Of a DNA stretch of 64,000 nt, positions 1-7,526 are shown one piece after another (position 1 is the first letter of the stretch; every line of letters starts with the position of its first letter). Source of the DNA: VRUE01 sp963699225 (GTDB lineage: Bacteria; Actinomycetota; Thermoleophilia; Solirubrobacterales; 70-9); NCBI GenBank assembly GCA_963699225.1, contig OY969423.1, positions 1,612,001-1,676,000 on the forward strand. The letters are read 5' to 3'. Position numbers and translations under genes: made by a program. Below the pieces are notes generated by a model. The model ran no database searches and was not told the origin of the DNA. It saw only the letters and a program-made list of their open reading frames with translations.

Positions 1-20
1 TTTAGCCTGACGTGTGATTG

Positions 21-59
21 ATCGACGGGACCAGGGTGCACTGGACCGATCCCGTCGAT
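21..59 (-). terminator. Terminator-like hairpin after collagen-like gene
   Basis: An inverted repeat with 10-bp perfect arms (21-30 and 50-59, ATCGACGGGA / TCCCGTCGAT) begins 7 bases past the stop codon of the minus-strand gene at 67-807. Its loop contains a second small stem (CCAG/CTGG). There is no clear U-tract, so it could be a factor-assisted terminator or an mRNA 3'-end stabiliser. Confidence 0.5.
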
Positions 60-66
60 TGGGCGT

Positions 67-807
67 TCAGGGTGCGGTTACGGCCCAGTCGCCATAGGCC
101 GGGAAAAGAATATTTTCGAAGGTGAGACGTGCGCCACTTTTGCCGGCCTCTCCATGCGTGTAATTTTCTACGTTTTCGACACTGACAAAGGTTCCGTACA
201 CTTCTTCTGATGCGTAAATACAGAGGTTGCCCGGCGCAGCGGCGGGTTCTTCGTAGGTGCCAGGGCATTCGGCGGTCGGGGCCGGTGTTTCTTCCCAGGC
301 AATGAAGTGCGCCGGCACCGCAGATTCCAAGGGAATGTTGAAAGAGATAGAGGCCTCAGAAAGGACTGCCTTGGGGGCCCCCCAAGTTCCGTACTCGCTT
401 TTGCCCGTAGGCAGCGTTTCGGTGAAACCGGTCTGCCCGTCTTCCCCGTTACACACGTAAGCGGTGGGGCTGACGGATTTCACTTCGACGCCGCCGTTGG
501 CGCATTCGGTGCCCGAGTAGGCAGCCGTGGTGGCGCTGGTACCGTTCGTGCCGTTGGTCCCATTGGAGCCGTTGGTCCCAGCATCACCCTTGGCGCCGGC
601 GGGGCCCGCGGGTCCTTGCGGCCCGGCGGGACCGGTAGCGCCCTTGGGGCCGCGGGGGCCCTTAACGGTCTTGGTCTTGGAGGCGGTGGCCTTGCCACCG
701 CCTGAGGAGTTGGAGGCGGCATAAGCGCCGCCGAACATCGCGAAGACCAGGGCGATCACCGAGATGACTCCGGGGATGCCAAAGCGGGTGCGTAGCGTCG
801 AGAACAT
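67..807 (-). CDS. Collagen-like repeat surface protein (copy 1)
   Basis: This 246-residue protein starts with a short basic segment and one hydrophobic segment (about residues 12-31) ending in AYA-AS, which could be a signal peptide or an uncleaved anchor. Residues 50-77 are collagen-type Gly-X-Y triplets (GPRGPKGATGPAGPQGPAGP), followed to about residue 90 by repeated G-T/S-N triplets. The remaining ~150 residues form a globular domain with several Cys. The first 40 residues are almost identical to the protein at 62811-63716, and the promoter layout and leader are also shared, so the two are paralogues kept under the same control. The start is the ATG at 805-807, preceded by an AAGGAG ribosome site in the conserved leader. 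A role in the cell envelope or in adhesion is inferred only from the architecture. Confidence 0.85.
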   Translation of the reverse strand: MFSTLRTRFGIPGVISVIALVFAMFGGAYAASNSSGGGKATASKTKTVKGPRGPKGATGPAGPQGPAGPAGAKGDAGTNGSNGTNGTNGTSATTAAYSGTECANGGVEVKSVSPTAYVCNGEDGQTGFTETLPTGKSEYGTWGAPKAVLSEASISFNIPLESAVPAHFIAWEETPAPTAECPGTYEEPAAAPGNLCIYASEEVYGTFVSVENVENYTHGEAGKSGARLTFENILFPAYGDWAVTAP

Positions 808-890
808 CTGAAATCTCTCTCCTTGTCCCGTGAGCCCCGCTGCCTGCCGCTTCCCTTAGCGGCTTCCTCGAGGCTCGGTTATGTCCCTGT
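808..890 (-). promoter_or_regulatory. Conserved structured 5' leader (copy 1)
   Basis: About 82 bases directly upstream of the collagen-like gene match the leader of its paralogue (63717-63798) with only about four differences and a 1-base gap. Read 5'-3' on the minus strand it contains a hairpin GCCGCT-AAGGGA-AGCGGC, an enclosing pairing between CCGAGCC and GGCTC-A-CGG, and then the ribosome site AAGGAG. Such conservation of non-coding bases suggests a structured regulatory RNA or protein-binding leader. I could not match it confidently to a known riboswitch class. Confidence 0.6.
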
Positions 891-941
891 GGCGTCGCCG
901 TGTCGCAAGATTGAACACTTGCGTACATGAAGACAGGCGGA

Positions 942-970
942 ATTGAAACAGGGGCGTTCCAGCCTGTCAA
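942..970 (-). promoter_or_regulatory. Sigma-70-type promoter of collagen-like gene 1
   Basis: On the minus strand TTGACA (965-970) is followed after 17 bases by TTCAAT (942-947). The -35 box lies about 75 bases upstream of the conserved leader, almost the same distance as in the paralogue (about 73), which supports both calls. Between the -10 box and the leader is a 6-bp inverted repeat CGCAAG/CTTGCG (904-923). Confidence 0.5.
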
Positions 971-996
971 GGAAAAGTTCGCGTTTATGGAACGCC
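953..996 (-). other. 8-bp inverted repeat spanning promoter region
   Basis: GGCGTTCC (953-960) and GGAACGCC (989-996) form an inverted repeat with a 28-base loop that includes the -35 box of the collagen-like gene. It also lies just downstream of the merR-like gene on the same strand. It may terminate the upstream operon, act as an operator, or do both. Confidence 0.3.
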
Positions 997-1013
997 GAGT
1001 ACCGCGGGCGTTT

Positions 1014-1808
1014 CTAGCTGCTGGTCTTCGCGGTTCGCTCGCGCTCGGCGCGCTGGGTGTCGCGGGCGACGCTGCGGATGGTGCGGCCCATCGCCTTGTC
1101 GGTCGCCTCGGCGATCGCGATCTGGAAAACGCCCATGAGGACGTCGGCGCCGAGCGGGCGGGTGCGTTCCAGGGCCTGCCCGACCTTGGGCCAGTCACCC
1201 TCAGGGCGGCCGGCCTGGTCGAAGGGCTCCCAGACCTGTTCTAGGAAGAGATCAGTGAACAGCTGGGCGATGTCGTTGGCCTTGCGGCGCAGTTTCTCGG
1301 CGGTGGCGAGGACGGCGTCGGGGCTCATGCCGACTTCGGCCAAGGCGGCGGCGGCCTTCATCATCCGCGGGCTGATCAGCTCCACCTTGCCGTCGGGCAG
1401 GGCGCGGATGACGCCGAGCTTTTCGCCCCGCTCCAGCATTTCGGGGCCGCGACCTTCTTCGACCTCTTTTTTCCAGAGCTCAATCAGCTCGGTCAGCTCG
1501 ACGATCTCCGGCGCCTCCTCTTCGAAGGGCACCCGCAGCGAGCGGGTGAGGTGGAAAATCTCCTCGGCTGAGCCGTTGACCCCTTCGCCCAGGCGCCGGA
1601 TCGCCTCGAGGTTGAGGCCCTCGGCCTGCAGTTCGCGGGTCAGTTCGATCCGCGCGACGTGATCCTGGTTGTAGTAGCCCGTGCGGCCGTGGACGACTGG
1701 CGGGGGCAGGATGCCGCGGGTCTGATGGGCGCGGATGTTGCGCACCGTCATCCCGGTGCGCTCGGCGAGCTCGCCGATCGTCATCTCGCCCTTGGAGGGT
1801 CTGCTCAC
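1014..1808 (-). CDS. MerR-family transcriptional regulator
   Basis: This is a 264-residue regulator. Residues 9-75 form a MerR winged helix: MTIGELAERTGMTVRNIRAH is the typical recognition helix-turn-helix, followed by the GRTGYYNQDHVARI wing. The C-terminal ~180 residues are helical with no cysteine-rich metal site, so the ligand is unknown. The start is a GTG at 1806-1808 that overlaps the TGA of the upstream SDR gene (GTGA), so the two are translationally coupled. The regulator may respond to a substrate or product of that reductase, or control its own operon. It is much longer than a minimal MerR of about 120-150 residues, consistent with a dedicated ligand-binding C-terminal domain. Confidence 0.85.
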   Translation of the reverse strand: MSRPSKGEMTIGELAERTGMTVRNIRAHQTRGILPPPVVHGRTGYYNQDHVARIELTRELQAEGLNLEAIRRLGEGVNGSAEEIFHLTRSLRVPFEEEAPEIVELTELIELWKKEVEEGRGPEMLERGEKLGVIRALPDGKVELISPRMMKAAAALAEVGMSPDAVLATAEKLRRKANDIAQLFTDLFLEQVWEPFDQAGRPEGDWPKVGQALERTRPLGADVLMGVFQIAIAEATDKAMGRTIRSVARDTQRAERERTAKTSS

Positions 1809-2521
1809 CCTCTCATCGTAAGCGGGAATCGCTGCCCGTTCATCTTTTTTGCCTGGTCGGAGCAGAGAAATGCGATCGCCTCGGCCAGATCCTCGGCCGG
1901 GGTGAAGGTGGGGAAGTCCTCGCCGGGGCTCTCCTCGCGCATGCGCGGCGTGAGGATCGCGTCGACGACGATGATGTTGGCGGTCGCCGAGGTGCCTTCG
2001 AAGCCGTCGGCGTAGGCGAGCGTCCAGGCCTCGGCGGCGGCCTTCGCCGAGGCGTAGGCCGCGTTGGTGTTGGTGGGAGCCTGCGCCTGCTTGGAGGAGA
2101 CAAGGACGAAGCGACCGTGCTCGCCATCGAGCAATGCGTCATGGAAGGCGCGCGTGGTGTGCTGGACGGTGCGCACGAGCGAGTCATGCAGAACGTCCCA
2201 GTCCTCGAGCGAGGCTTCATGCAAGGGCTCCCCCCCACGCCAGCCACCGACCAGGTGCAGCAGCGCGTCGACCCGGCCGAAGCGCTCGAGCAGCGCCGCG
2301 CACCAGGCGCGCGTGGCGCCCTCGTCGAGCAGGTCGACCGCGCGCCCGTCCCAGCGCTCGGCGGGCAGGTCCAGCGCCGCGCCAACCTCGTCGATCCGCC
2401 CCTGGTCCATGTCGGTCCCGGCGATCGTCGCGCCGGCGATCGCGAGCCGCTCGGCGACCACCGGGCCCAGCCCGCCGGCAACCCCGGCGATTGCAATCAC
2501 ACGGTCATCGGGACTACTCAT
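1805..2521 (-). CDS. SDR-family oxidoreductase
   Basis: This is a 238-residue Rossmann-fold short-chain dehydrogenase. The N-terminal glycine motif GVAGGLG (about residues 13-19) binds the dinucleotide, and the catalytic YASAK (Tyr-x3-Lys) follows a Ser-Ser strand (VLVSSKQ). The length is typical of classical SDRs. The substrate cannot be told from sequence. The ATG at 2519-2521 is chosen because a longer reading frame would run through the tRNA-Tyr gene immediately upstream. The gene is followed by, and coupled to, the MerR regulator through a 4-base overlap. Confidence 0.85.
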   Translation of the reverse strand: MSSPDDRVIAIAGVAGGLGPVVAERLAIAGATIAGTDMDQGRIDEVGAALDLPAERWDGRAVDLLDEGATRAWCAALLERFGRVDALLHLVGGWRGGEPLHEASLEDWDVLHDSLVRTVQHTTRAFHDALLDGEHGRFVLVSSKQAQAPTNTNAAYASAKAAAEAWTLAYADGFEGTSATANIIVVDAILTPRMREESPGEDFPTFTPAEDLAEAIAFLCSDQAKKMNGQRFPLTMRG

Positions 2522-2522
2522 A

Positions 2523-2605
2523 TGGGGGAGGCAGGATTCGAACCTGCGTAGGACAGAGCCAATCGGTTTACAGCCGATCTCCTTTAACCACTCGGACACT
2601 CCCCC
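2523..2605 (-). tRNA. tRNA-Tyr (GTA)
   Basis: A complete class II tRNA cloverleaf reads on the minus strand. It has acceptor stem GGGGGAG/CTCCCCC, a D-loop with GGTTAAAGG, anticodon stem-loop ATCGG-CTGTAAA-CCGAT with anticodon GTA, a long variable arm, and the T-arm GCAGG-TTCGAAT-CCTGC. The discriminator base is A and the CCA end is not encoded. The SDR start codon lies only 2 bases past the 3' end. Confidence 0.97.
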
Positions 2606-2640
2606 AGGAGACGAACCGCATTCTAGATAGAACCGGCTGC

Positions 2641-2904
2641 CTAACGAGGATCGTTGCCGTAGGCGGCCGAGCGATGGCGAATAGCCGCGACGCGAACCGT
2701 GCGATCAGCGTCGATCACTTGGTAGATGACGCGGTAGGAACCGACGCGGAGGGACCGAAGCCCCCGCAGTCGGCCACGAAGCAGATGTCCGGCATGTGGT
2801 TCGCGCTCGAGCAAGCTCAGCGCCTCCGACACAGCATCGATCAATGGCCAATCGAGACCCAACAGCTCGCCTCGGGCTCGCCGAGCGAGCACGACTCGCG
2901 CCAC
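2641..2904 (-). CDS. RelE/ParE-family toxin
   Basis: This 87-residue basic protein has the RelE/ParE fold signature: an N-terminal helix pair, then LRGLRSLRVGSYRVIYQV and a C-terminal strand rich in Arg (RVAAIRHR). The family includes ribosome-dependent mRNA interferases and gyrase-targeting toxins. The sequence alone does not decide which, although the YRVIYQ and AIRHR segments favour RelE-type. It starts 2 bases after the stop of the Phd/YefM-type antitoxin, the usual antitoxin-first order. Together they form a type II toxin-antitoxin module next to tRNA-Tyr. Confidence 0.85.
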   Translation of the reverse strand: MARVVLARRARGELLGLDWPLIDAVSEALSLLEREPHAGHLLRGRLRGLRSLRVGSYRVIYQVIDADRTVRVAAIRHRSAAYGNDPR

Positions 2905-2906
2905 GG

Positions 2907-3191
2907 CTAACTAGGACGAAGCTCGTTGAGCTCTTTGCGAAGCTCGTCGAGGGTTACGACATCGCCCCTCGACAGCTCGGCCAAGCCAAGCTCAAGAGCA
3001 GCCATTGCATCCGGGTCCGAGAGGATCTCAGCTGTCTCCTCAAGCGCCTCGTACTCATCAACGGGAACAAGCGCTGCTGCGGGCCTACCGTTCCGAGTTA
3101 CGAGCACATGATTTCGCCGGTCAGCCACCTCACTCAACATCTCGCTGAGATGGGCACGAAACTCGCGGGCCGGAACTGCTCTGGCTGCCAT
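2907..3191 (-). CDS. Phd/YefM-family antitoxin
   Basis: This is a 94-residue acidic protein. The N-terminal part (about residues 3-60), with VPAREFRAHLSEMLSEV, LVTRNGRPAAALVPVDEYEA, is the Phd/YefM DNA-binding dimer fold. The C-terminal tail is rich in Glu/Leu and would fold on the toxin to neutralise it. The ATG at 3189-3191 is preferred over an in-frame TTG two codons earlier. A perfect palindrome ten bases upstream (3201-3216) is the likely autoregulatory operator. Confidence 0.87.
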   Translation of the reverse strand: MAARAVPAREFRAHLSEMLSEVADRRNHVLVTRNGRPAAALVPVDEYEALEETAEILSDPDAMAALELGLAELSRGDVVTLDELRKELNELRPS

Positions 3192-3200
3192 TAGCAAAGT

Positions 3201-3216
3201 GTACGCAATTGCGTAC
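3201..3216. promoter_or_regulatory. Perfect 16-bp palindrome, likely TA operator
   Basis: GTACGCAATTGCGTAC is a perfect palindrome located 10 bases upstream of the antitoxin start. Phd/YefM antitoxins repress their own operons by binding palindromes in this position, so an operator role is inferred. Confidence 0.65.
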
Positions 3217-3223
3217 TCAGCGT

Positions 3224-3604
3224 CTAGCCCGGCGCGACGCCCAGCCGCTCCTTCATCTGCTCGTTGAAGGCAGTGAGGGCGGACATCGGGCGCATGAAGA
3301 CGGTGAGCTCGGCGACGCGGCCGTCCTGGTCGAGCTCGAGGAAGTCGATGCCCTCCAGCTCGCGGTCGCCGACGTTGGCCTTGAAGCGCAGGGCGACCGA
3401 GCTGCCTTCGTGCAGCTCGTCTACATAGGTGAGGTCTTCGAGCGTGGCGGCGACGTGGGTGAGGACGGCGCTGACCATCTCGCGGCCCTCGAAGCCGCGA
3501 AAGAGGATCGGGCTGTGCAGGACGACGTCCTCGCGCAGCGTCTCGGTCAGCAGCTCGAGATCCTTGGCTTCAGCGGCGCGGCGAAATGGGTGCGGCTCGG
3601 CCAT
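3224..3604 (-). CDS. NTF2-like (SnoaL-type) domain protein
   Basis: This is a 126-residue single-domain protein with the NTF2-like cone-fold pattern: an N-terminal helix (PFRRAAEAKDLELLTETL), the DVVLHSPILFRGFEGREMV segment, then strands ending in GIDFLELDQDGRVAELTVFMRP. Family members are small-ligand isomerases, hydrolases, or non-enzymatic binding proteins. No specific reaction can be assigned. The ATG at 3602-3604 is chosen because an upstream in-frame start would overlap the divergent reductase gene. Confidence 0.75.
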   Translation of the reverse strand: MAEPHPFRRAAEAKDLELLTETLREDVVLHSPILFRGFEGREMVSAVLTHVAATLEDLTYVDELHEGSSVALRFKANVGDRELEGIDFLELDQDGRVAELTVFMRPMSALTAFNEQMKERLGVAPG

Positions 3605-3624
3605 CGCGGTGTACCTTACGCCCC

Positions 3625-4083
3625 GTGCCAAGCGATCACACCCTCGCGAAGATCTCCAACTCTCTCGGCGCCACCGGGCTGCGCTGGACCGGCAAGCTCA
3701 ACACTCCGCTCTACCGGCTCAGCGGCGGGCGGATCGGCGGCAAGGTCGGCCGCGCGCCCGTCCTGCTCCTCACCACCACCGGGCGCAAGTCGGGCCAACA
3801 GCGCACCGCGCCGGTCGTCTACCTCGCCGACGGCGAGAACGTGGTCGTGATCAACACCAACGCCGGCAACGCCAAGGTCCCCGCCTGGTCACTCAACCTC
3901 AAGGCCAAGCCGGAGGGCGAGGTCGAGGTCGGACGCAAGCGCTACCCGGTGCGCGCCCGGATCGCCGAGGGCGAGGAGCGCGAGCGGCTCTGGCGCGAGC
4001 ACAACGAGCAATACGCGGGCTTCGACGACTACCAGGAGAAGCTCGACCGAGAGGCCGCGGTCATCGTGCTCGAGCCGCGCTAA
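3625..4083 (+). CDS. Deazaflavin (F420)-dependent nitroreductase family protein
   Basis: The ~152-residue protein shows the DDN-type split beta-barrel signature: TTTGRKSGQQRTAPVVYL, then GENVVVINTNAGNAKVPAW. The TTTGRKSG segment and the A-W-x-L-N-L element line the F420 phosphate and deazaflavin site in this family. Members reduce quinones, nitroimidazoles or other electrophiles with F420H2, so an F420 pool in this organism is implied but not shown here. The GTG at 3625 is preferred because longer frames enter the divergent gene. The 20-base gap between the two divergent starts suggests short or leaderless transcripts. Confidence 0.82.
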   Translation: MPSDHTLAKISNSLGATGLRWTGKLNTPLYRLSGGRIGGKVGRAPVLLLTTTGRKSGQQRTAPVVYLADGENVVVINTNAGNAKVPAWSLNLKAKPEGEVEVGRKRYPVRARIAEGEERERLWREHNEQYAGFDDYQEKLDREAAVIVLEPR

Positions 4084-4108
4084 GCGCGACCGAGCCGCCA
4101 GCGATCGT

Positions 4109-5239
4109 TCAGCTGGCCTCGCGCAGCATCTGCGCCTCGGGCAGGGCGCGCAGCTTCTTCAGCGTGTTGGTCTCGATCTGGCGGATCCGCTCGCGGGTTA
4201 CGCCGAAGGTCTTCCCCACCTCCTCCAGGGTCAGCGGTTCGAGGCCGGAGAGGCCGTAGCGCAGCTCGATCACCTGGCGCTCGCGCTCGGGCAGCGCGTC
4301 GAGCGCCCGTCGCACACCCTCGCGCTGCAGGTGCTCGCTCGCTTCCTCGAAGGGCTGCGCCACTTCTTCGTCGGCGACGAAGTCGCCGAGCTCGGATTCG
4401 TCCTCGTCGCCGACCGGCTTCTCCAATGAGACCGGCAGCTGGGAGACACGGAGGATGTCGCGCACTTCGTCGAGCGGCCAGCGCAGCTCGGCGGCGATCT
4501 CGTACGGCTCGGGCTCGCGGCCCAGCGACTGCACCAGCTGGCGCTCGACGTGGGTCACCCGGTTCAGCTTCTCGACCATGTGGACGGGGATGCGGATCGT
4601 CCGCGCCTTGTCGGCGATCGCCCGCGTCACCGCCTGGCGGATCCACCAGGTCGCATAAGTGGAGAACTTGTAGCCGCGGCGGTAGTCGAACTTCTCGACC
4701 GCGCGGATCAGCCCCAGCGAGCCCTCCTGGATCAGGTCGAGGAAGCTCAGGCCCCGCCCCAGGTAGCCCTTGGCGATCGAGACGACGAGCCGCAGGTTGG
4801 CCTCAACCATCTGCCGCTTGGCGACCATGTCGCCGCGCTCGATCCGCTTCGCCAGTTCGACCTCCTGCGCCGCGGTGAGCAGGTCGACCTGGCCGATCGA
4901 GCGCAGGTAGAGGCGCAGCGAGTCGAGGCTCGGTTCGACCGTGAGGTCGAGGTCGGCCTCTTTTTTCGCCGCCGCGCCGTTGCTCTCTTCGGCCCGCGCC
5001 TCCTTGTAGGCCTCGACGCCCTGCTCGGCCAGAACTTCGACGCCCTGCTCGACCAGGTGGGCGTGCAAGGCGGTGATCTGCTCCTTGGTTACCTCGACCT
5101 CCTCGAGCGTGTTGGCGATCTGCTCGAAGGTCAGGTAGCCGCGCTCCCGGCCCAGCGCGATCAGCCCGCGCAGCTCCTCCGGCTCCGCAAACGGCTGTGC
5201 GTCCGAGTCCTGATCCAGTCCCACAGGGACTGTCTCCAA
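4109..5239 (-). CDS. rpoD: Primary sigma factor (RpoD/SigA)
   Basis: This is a 376-residue group 1 sigma-70 factor that directs RNA polymerase to housekeeping promoters. A sigma-1.1-like helical region covers about residues 22-70. Region 1.2 has DSLRLYLRSIGQVDLLT. Region 2 has NLRLVVSIAKGYLGRGLSFLDLIQEG and KFSTYATWWIRQA, covering core binding, -10 melting and recognition. Region 3 contains RVTHVERQLVQSLGREP. Region 4 has the helix-turn-helix LEEVGKTFGVTRERIRQIE. The annotated start is a TTG (5237-5239). A GTG five codons in (5222-5224) has a better-placed GGAG and may be the true start. A 7-bp inverted repeat (5216-5232, CAGTCCC/GGGACTG) sits over these first codons. The gene stands alone, divergent from folE2. 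Confidence 0.95.
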   Translation of the reverse strand: METVPVGLDQDSDAQPFAEPEELRGLIALGRERGYLTFEQIANTLEEVEVTKEQITALHAHLVEQGVEVLAEQGVEAYKEARAEESNGAAAKKEADLDLTVEPSLDSLRLYLRSIGQVDLLTAAQEVELAKRIERGDMVAKRQMVEANLRLVVSIAKGYLGRGLSFLDLIQEGSLGLIRAVEKFDYRRGYKFSTYATWWIRQAVTRAIADKARTIRIPVHMVEKLNRVTHVERQLVQSLGREPEPYEIAAELRWPLDEVRDILRVSQLPVSLEKPVGDEDESELGDFVADEEVAQPFEEASEHLQREGVRRALDALPERERQVIELRYGLSGLEPLTLEEVGKTFGVTRERIRQIETNTLKKLRALPEAQMLREAS

Positions 5240-5397
5240 CGGTTCGATCTCGCTGCCTCCCGGTGCAACCCTGTCCCCCTGGCAGGGGAAGCCGACCCCA
5301 ACGCTTCGGCCGCAGCCAAGTATAGGCAGAAGAAATCGGTTCGGTCAGGCCCGGCGGACGCCGGCCGAGGTGCCCGGTCGCTTACGCTTCATAAGCC

Positions 5398-6405
5398 GTG
5401 GCCAGCCGCACGACGATCACACCCGCCCGCTCCGCGCCCGACGTGCAGTCCTCGGTGCCGGCGACGCAGGTCAGCCTTTCGCGCGTCGGCGTCACCGGGG
5501 TCGAGAAGGTGATCCGGGTCAAGGCCGACGGCAGCGAGAACCTCTTCCACGCCAACTTCGAGTGCTTCGTCGATCTCGAGCCGCGCCAGGCGGGCGTCCA
5601 CATGTCGCGCTTCGAGGAGAACGTCGGCGAGGCGATCGACGAGGTCGTGCTCGGCGAGGCCTTCCAGGCCGAGGTCCTCGCTGCCCACATCGCCCAGCGC
5701 GTGCGCGAGACCCAGCACGGGCGGCGGGCCGAGGTCTCGGTCGAGGCGCGCTACCCGGAGACGGTGCAGACGCCGGCGACCGGCCACTCGACCCAGGAGA
5801 TCTACGGCCTCTTCGGCACCGCCGTCGCCTCCGAGCACGGCACCCGCACCCTCACCGGCGTGCAGGCCCAGGGCATGACCGCCTGCCCCTGCGCCCAGGA
5901 GATGGTCGCCGAGCTCGGCCGCGAACAGCTGGCCGCCGCCGGCTTCGATGCCGAGCAGGTCGAGCGAGCGATCGAGGCCGTCCCCGTCGCCACCCACAAC
6001 CAGCGCGGCATCGGCACCCTCTACATCGGCTGCCCCGAGGGCGGTCCCGCCTGGATCGACGCGCCGGAGCTAATGCGCCTGGTCGAGGGCTCGATGAGCT
6101 CGGAGATCTACGAGCTGATGAAGCGCCCCGACGAGCTCGCCGTCGTCGCCAAAGCCCACGCCAACCCGCGCTTCGTCGAGGACTGCGTGCGGGAGATGAT
6201 CCGCGCCGTGGTCGAGGGCTACCCCGACCTGCCGGCCGAGGCCTTCGTCATGGCCCGCCAGGAGAACCTGGAGACGATCCACCGCCACAACGTCGTCGCC
6301 GAGCGCTACGGCACCCTCGGCGACCTGCGCGAGGAGCTCGCCAGCGGCGAACACACCGGCCGCCACGTGACGATGCGCGACTGGCTCGAGCTGCCGGGCG
6401 CCTGA
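5398..6405 (+). CDS. folE2: GTP cyclohydrolase FolE2 (MptA-type, type IB)
   Basis: This is a 335-residue enzyme of the FolE2/MptA family that converts GTP to 7,8-dihydroneopterin triphosphate, the first step of folate (and in some organisms pterin) synthesis. Recognisable elements are the N-terminal VGVTGVEKVIRV strand, FECFVDLEPRQAGVHMSRFE, TACPCAQEMV with the conserved metal-ligand Cys, VATHNQRGIGTLYIGC, and the C-terminal ARQENLETIHRHN. The family is metal-promiscuous and often replaces zinc-dependent FolE1. The start is the GTG at 5398-5400. About 158 bases separate it from the divergent sigma factor. The gene ends just before a repeat-rich interval. Confidence 0.92.
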   Translation: MASRTTITPARSAPDVQSSVPATQVSLSRVGVTGVEKVIRVKADGSENLFHANFECFVDLEPRQAGVHMSRFEENVGEAIDEVVLGEAFQAEVLAAHIAQRVRETQHGRRAEVSVEARYPETVQTPATGHSTQEIYGLFGTAVASEHGTRTLTGVQAQGMTACPCAQEMVAELGREQLAAAGFDAEQVERAIEAVPVATHNQRGIGTLYIGCPEGGPAWIDAPELMRLVEGSMSSEIYELMKRPDELAVVAKAHANPRFVEDCVREMIRAVVEGYPDLPAEAFVMARQENLETIHRHNVVAERYGTLGDLREELASGEHTGRHVTMRDWLELPGA

Positions 6406-6518
6406 TCCCGGCATCCAGCAGTTCCTTCATTGACCACCCGGTTCACGGGCGCCTAGCGTCGACATCCCTGAAACACGGGGACTCCCGCGAGGTTCATCGC
6501 ACCGAGTGCCGGGGTCAC

Positions 6519-6645
6519 TGCAACGTCTTTTGGCTCCGAGAGAGCCGAAAAACGTTGCACCTCCGTGAGGCTGCGTCGCTCCACCGCAGGTGCAACGCGC
6601 TGCGGCGTCGACCGAGCCGAAAGACGTTGCACCTCAATTGGGGGA
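6519..6645 (+). repeat. Palindromic repeat element, left copy
   Basis: Two consecutive palindromes make up this unit. The first (6520-6559) pairs GCAACGTCTTTTGGCTC with GAGCCGAAAAACGTTGC. The second (6589-6634) has outer arms GGTGCAACG/CGTTGCACC. The same ~127-base unit occurs again, in the same orientation, at 7527-7655, beyond the DUF559 gene. The organisation is like REP/BIME elements of other bacteria. The DUF559 stop codon (6634-6636) lies inside this copy. Confidence 0.8.
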
Positions 6646-7509
6646 CAAGGAACCGCGGACGAGAGTGAGGAATGGACCTGGGTTGGCCTCGAGCATCTTG
6701 TAGGTGGTGCGGTGCACCCGATAGCCAGCCATTTCAAGGTCAACGGTCGACTGGTGGTCTTTCTCAAAGGCGGCCGGATCTCCGTGGAAGCCATAGCTAT
6801 CAGCCTCGACGATGAGGTGCTCCTTTGGCCAGTAGAAGTCGACCTTCTTGCCCTGGACGAGGACGTTCACCTGCGGCATCTTCAAACCCGCTTCCCTGCA
6901 GAGGATGAGGAAATCGACCTCCGACGTGGAAACGGCGTCGGCGAATCGAGGGTCCGCTTGGGCGGCGACGCGCTTCAGGCGCTTGACGCCCTTCCGACCA
7001 CGGCCATGCTCAGTGAGCGCCTGCCATAGTCTCGTCCAGCGCAAGCACCGGCTCCGGTCGGCCTCAACGAGGTCATGCTCCAGCTGCCTTTCGTCCAAGC
7101 GCGCGGCGGTGTCGAGGAGGGTTCGCTCGATGGTCGTAACCGGGATGCCGGCCTCGGTAGTGACGTGCTCGTCGGGCAGCGATCTGGTCTGGTGGAGGCG
7201 GACGCCGTGCGGCCGCCGATGCCCAGAAACGCGAGTCACCTCGATCGGCTTTCGCGAACCTCGTATCCCCCAGAGCTGGGCAGCGGTTCCGTGTGAAAGG
7301 ACGGCGCCGGGCCCGCAGGCGAGCGCCGCGGCCATCCATTCTCCGTAGAGACCGATACGCCGGTGGCCGAGCGCAAACACCCCTCGATACAACGGAACAA
7401 GCTGGCCGTCCTTGATCCGACTCTTGATCTGACCTTCAGTCAGGCCACGGGCGATTAGCTGGCGCCAAGCCACCACCCCGTGTTGCTTCTCCGCCAGCCC
7501 GCGAAGCAC
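6634..7509 (-). CDS. AbiEi-like winged helix plus DUF559 (Vsr-like) domain protein
   Basis: From the GTG at 7507-7509 this is a 291-residue protein. The N-terminal ~50 residues (GLAEKQHGVVAWRQLIARGL, then LVPLYRGVFALGH) match the AbiEi-type winged helix found in type IV antitoxins and related proteins. The last ~90 residues are DUF559, a Vsr/restriction-endonuclease fold: VDFLILCREAGL, KKVDFYWPKEHLIVEADSYGFHG, FEKDHQSTVDLEMAGYRVHR. The Asp of VDFYWP and the Glu of IVEAD are the expected catalytic acids. The frame stays open up to 7665, but those extra codons are translation of the flanking palindromic repeat. An AAAGG ribosome site precedes the GTG. DUF559 proteins are common in actinobacteria and their targets are mostly unknown. 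Placement between two direct repeats is notable. Confidence 0.75.
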   Translation of the reverse strand: MLRGLAEKQHGVVAWRQLIARGLTEGQIKSRIKDGQLVPLYRGVFALGHRRIGLYGEWMAAALACGPGAVLSHGTAAQLWGIRGSRKPIEVTRVSGHRRPHGVRLHQTRSLPDEHVTTEAGIPVTTIERTLLDTAARLDERQLEHDLVEADRSRCLRWTRLWQALTEHGRGRKGVKRLKRVAAQADPRFADAVSTSEVDFLILCREAGLKMPQVNVLVQGKKVDFYWPKEHLIVEADSYGFHGDPAAFEKDHQSTVDLEMAGYRVHRTTYKMLEANPGPFLTLVRGSLSPN

Positions 7510-7526
7510 CAGGGTCGCCTTTTGTC

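Noticed and set aside
808..890. Cyclic di-GMP (GEMM) riboswitch for the collagen-like leader
   Set aside because: Only a short GCAGCGGGG resemblance is present; the conserved GEMM core and tetraloop receptor could not be found.
2523..3197. Integrated element at tRNA-Tyr
   Set aside because: The toxin-antitoxin pair lies on the 5' side of the tRNA, and no integrase, direct repeat of the tRNA 3' end or other island marker is present.
6453..6794. Short minus-strand frame in the palindromic repeat
   Set aside because: It is translation of the repeat (VQRLSARS-type peptide appears also in front of the DUF559 start); no ribosome site or domain.
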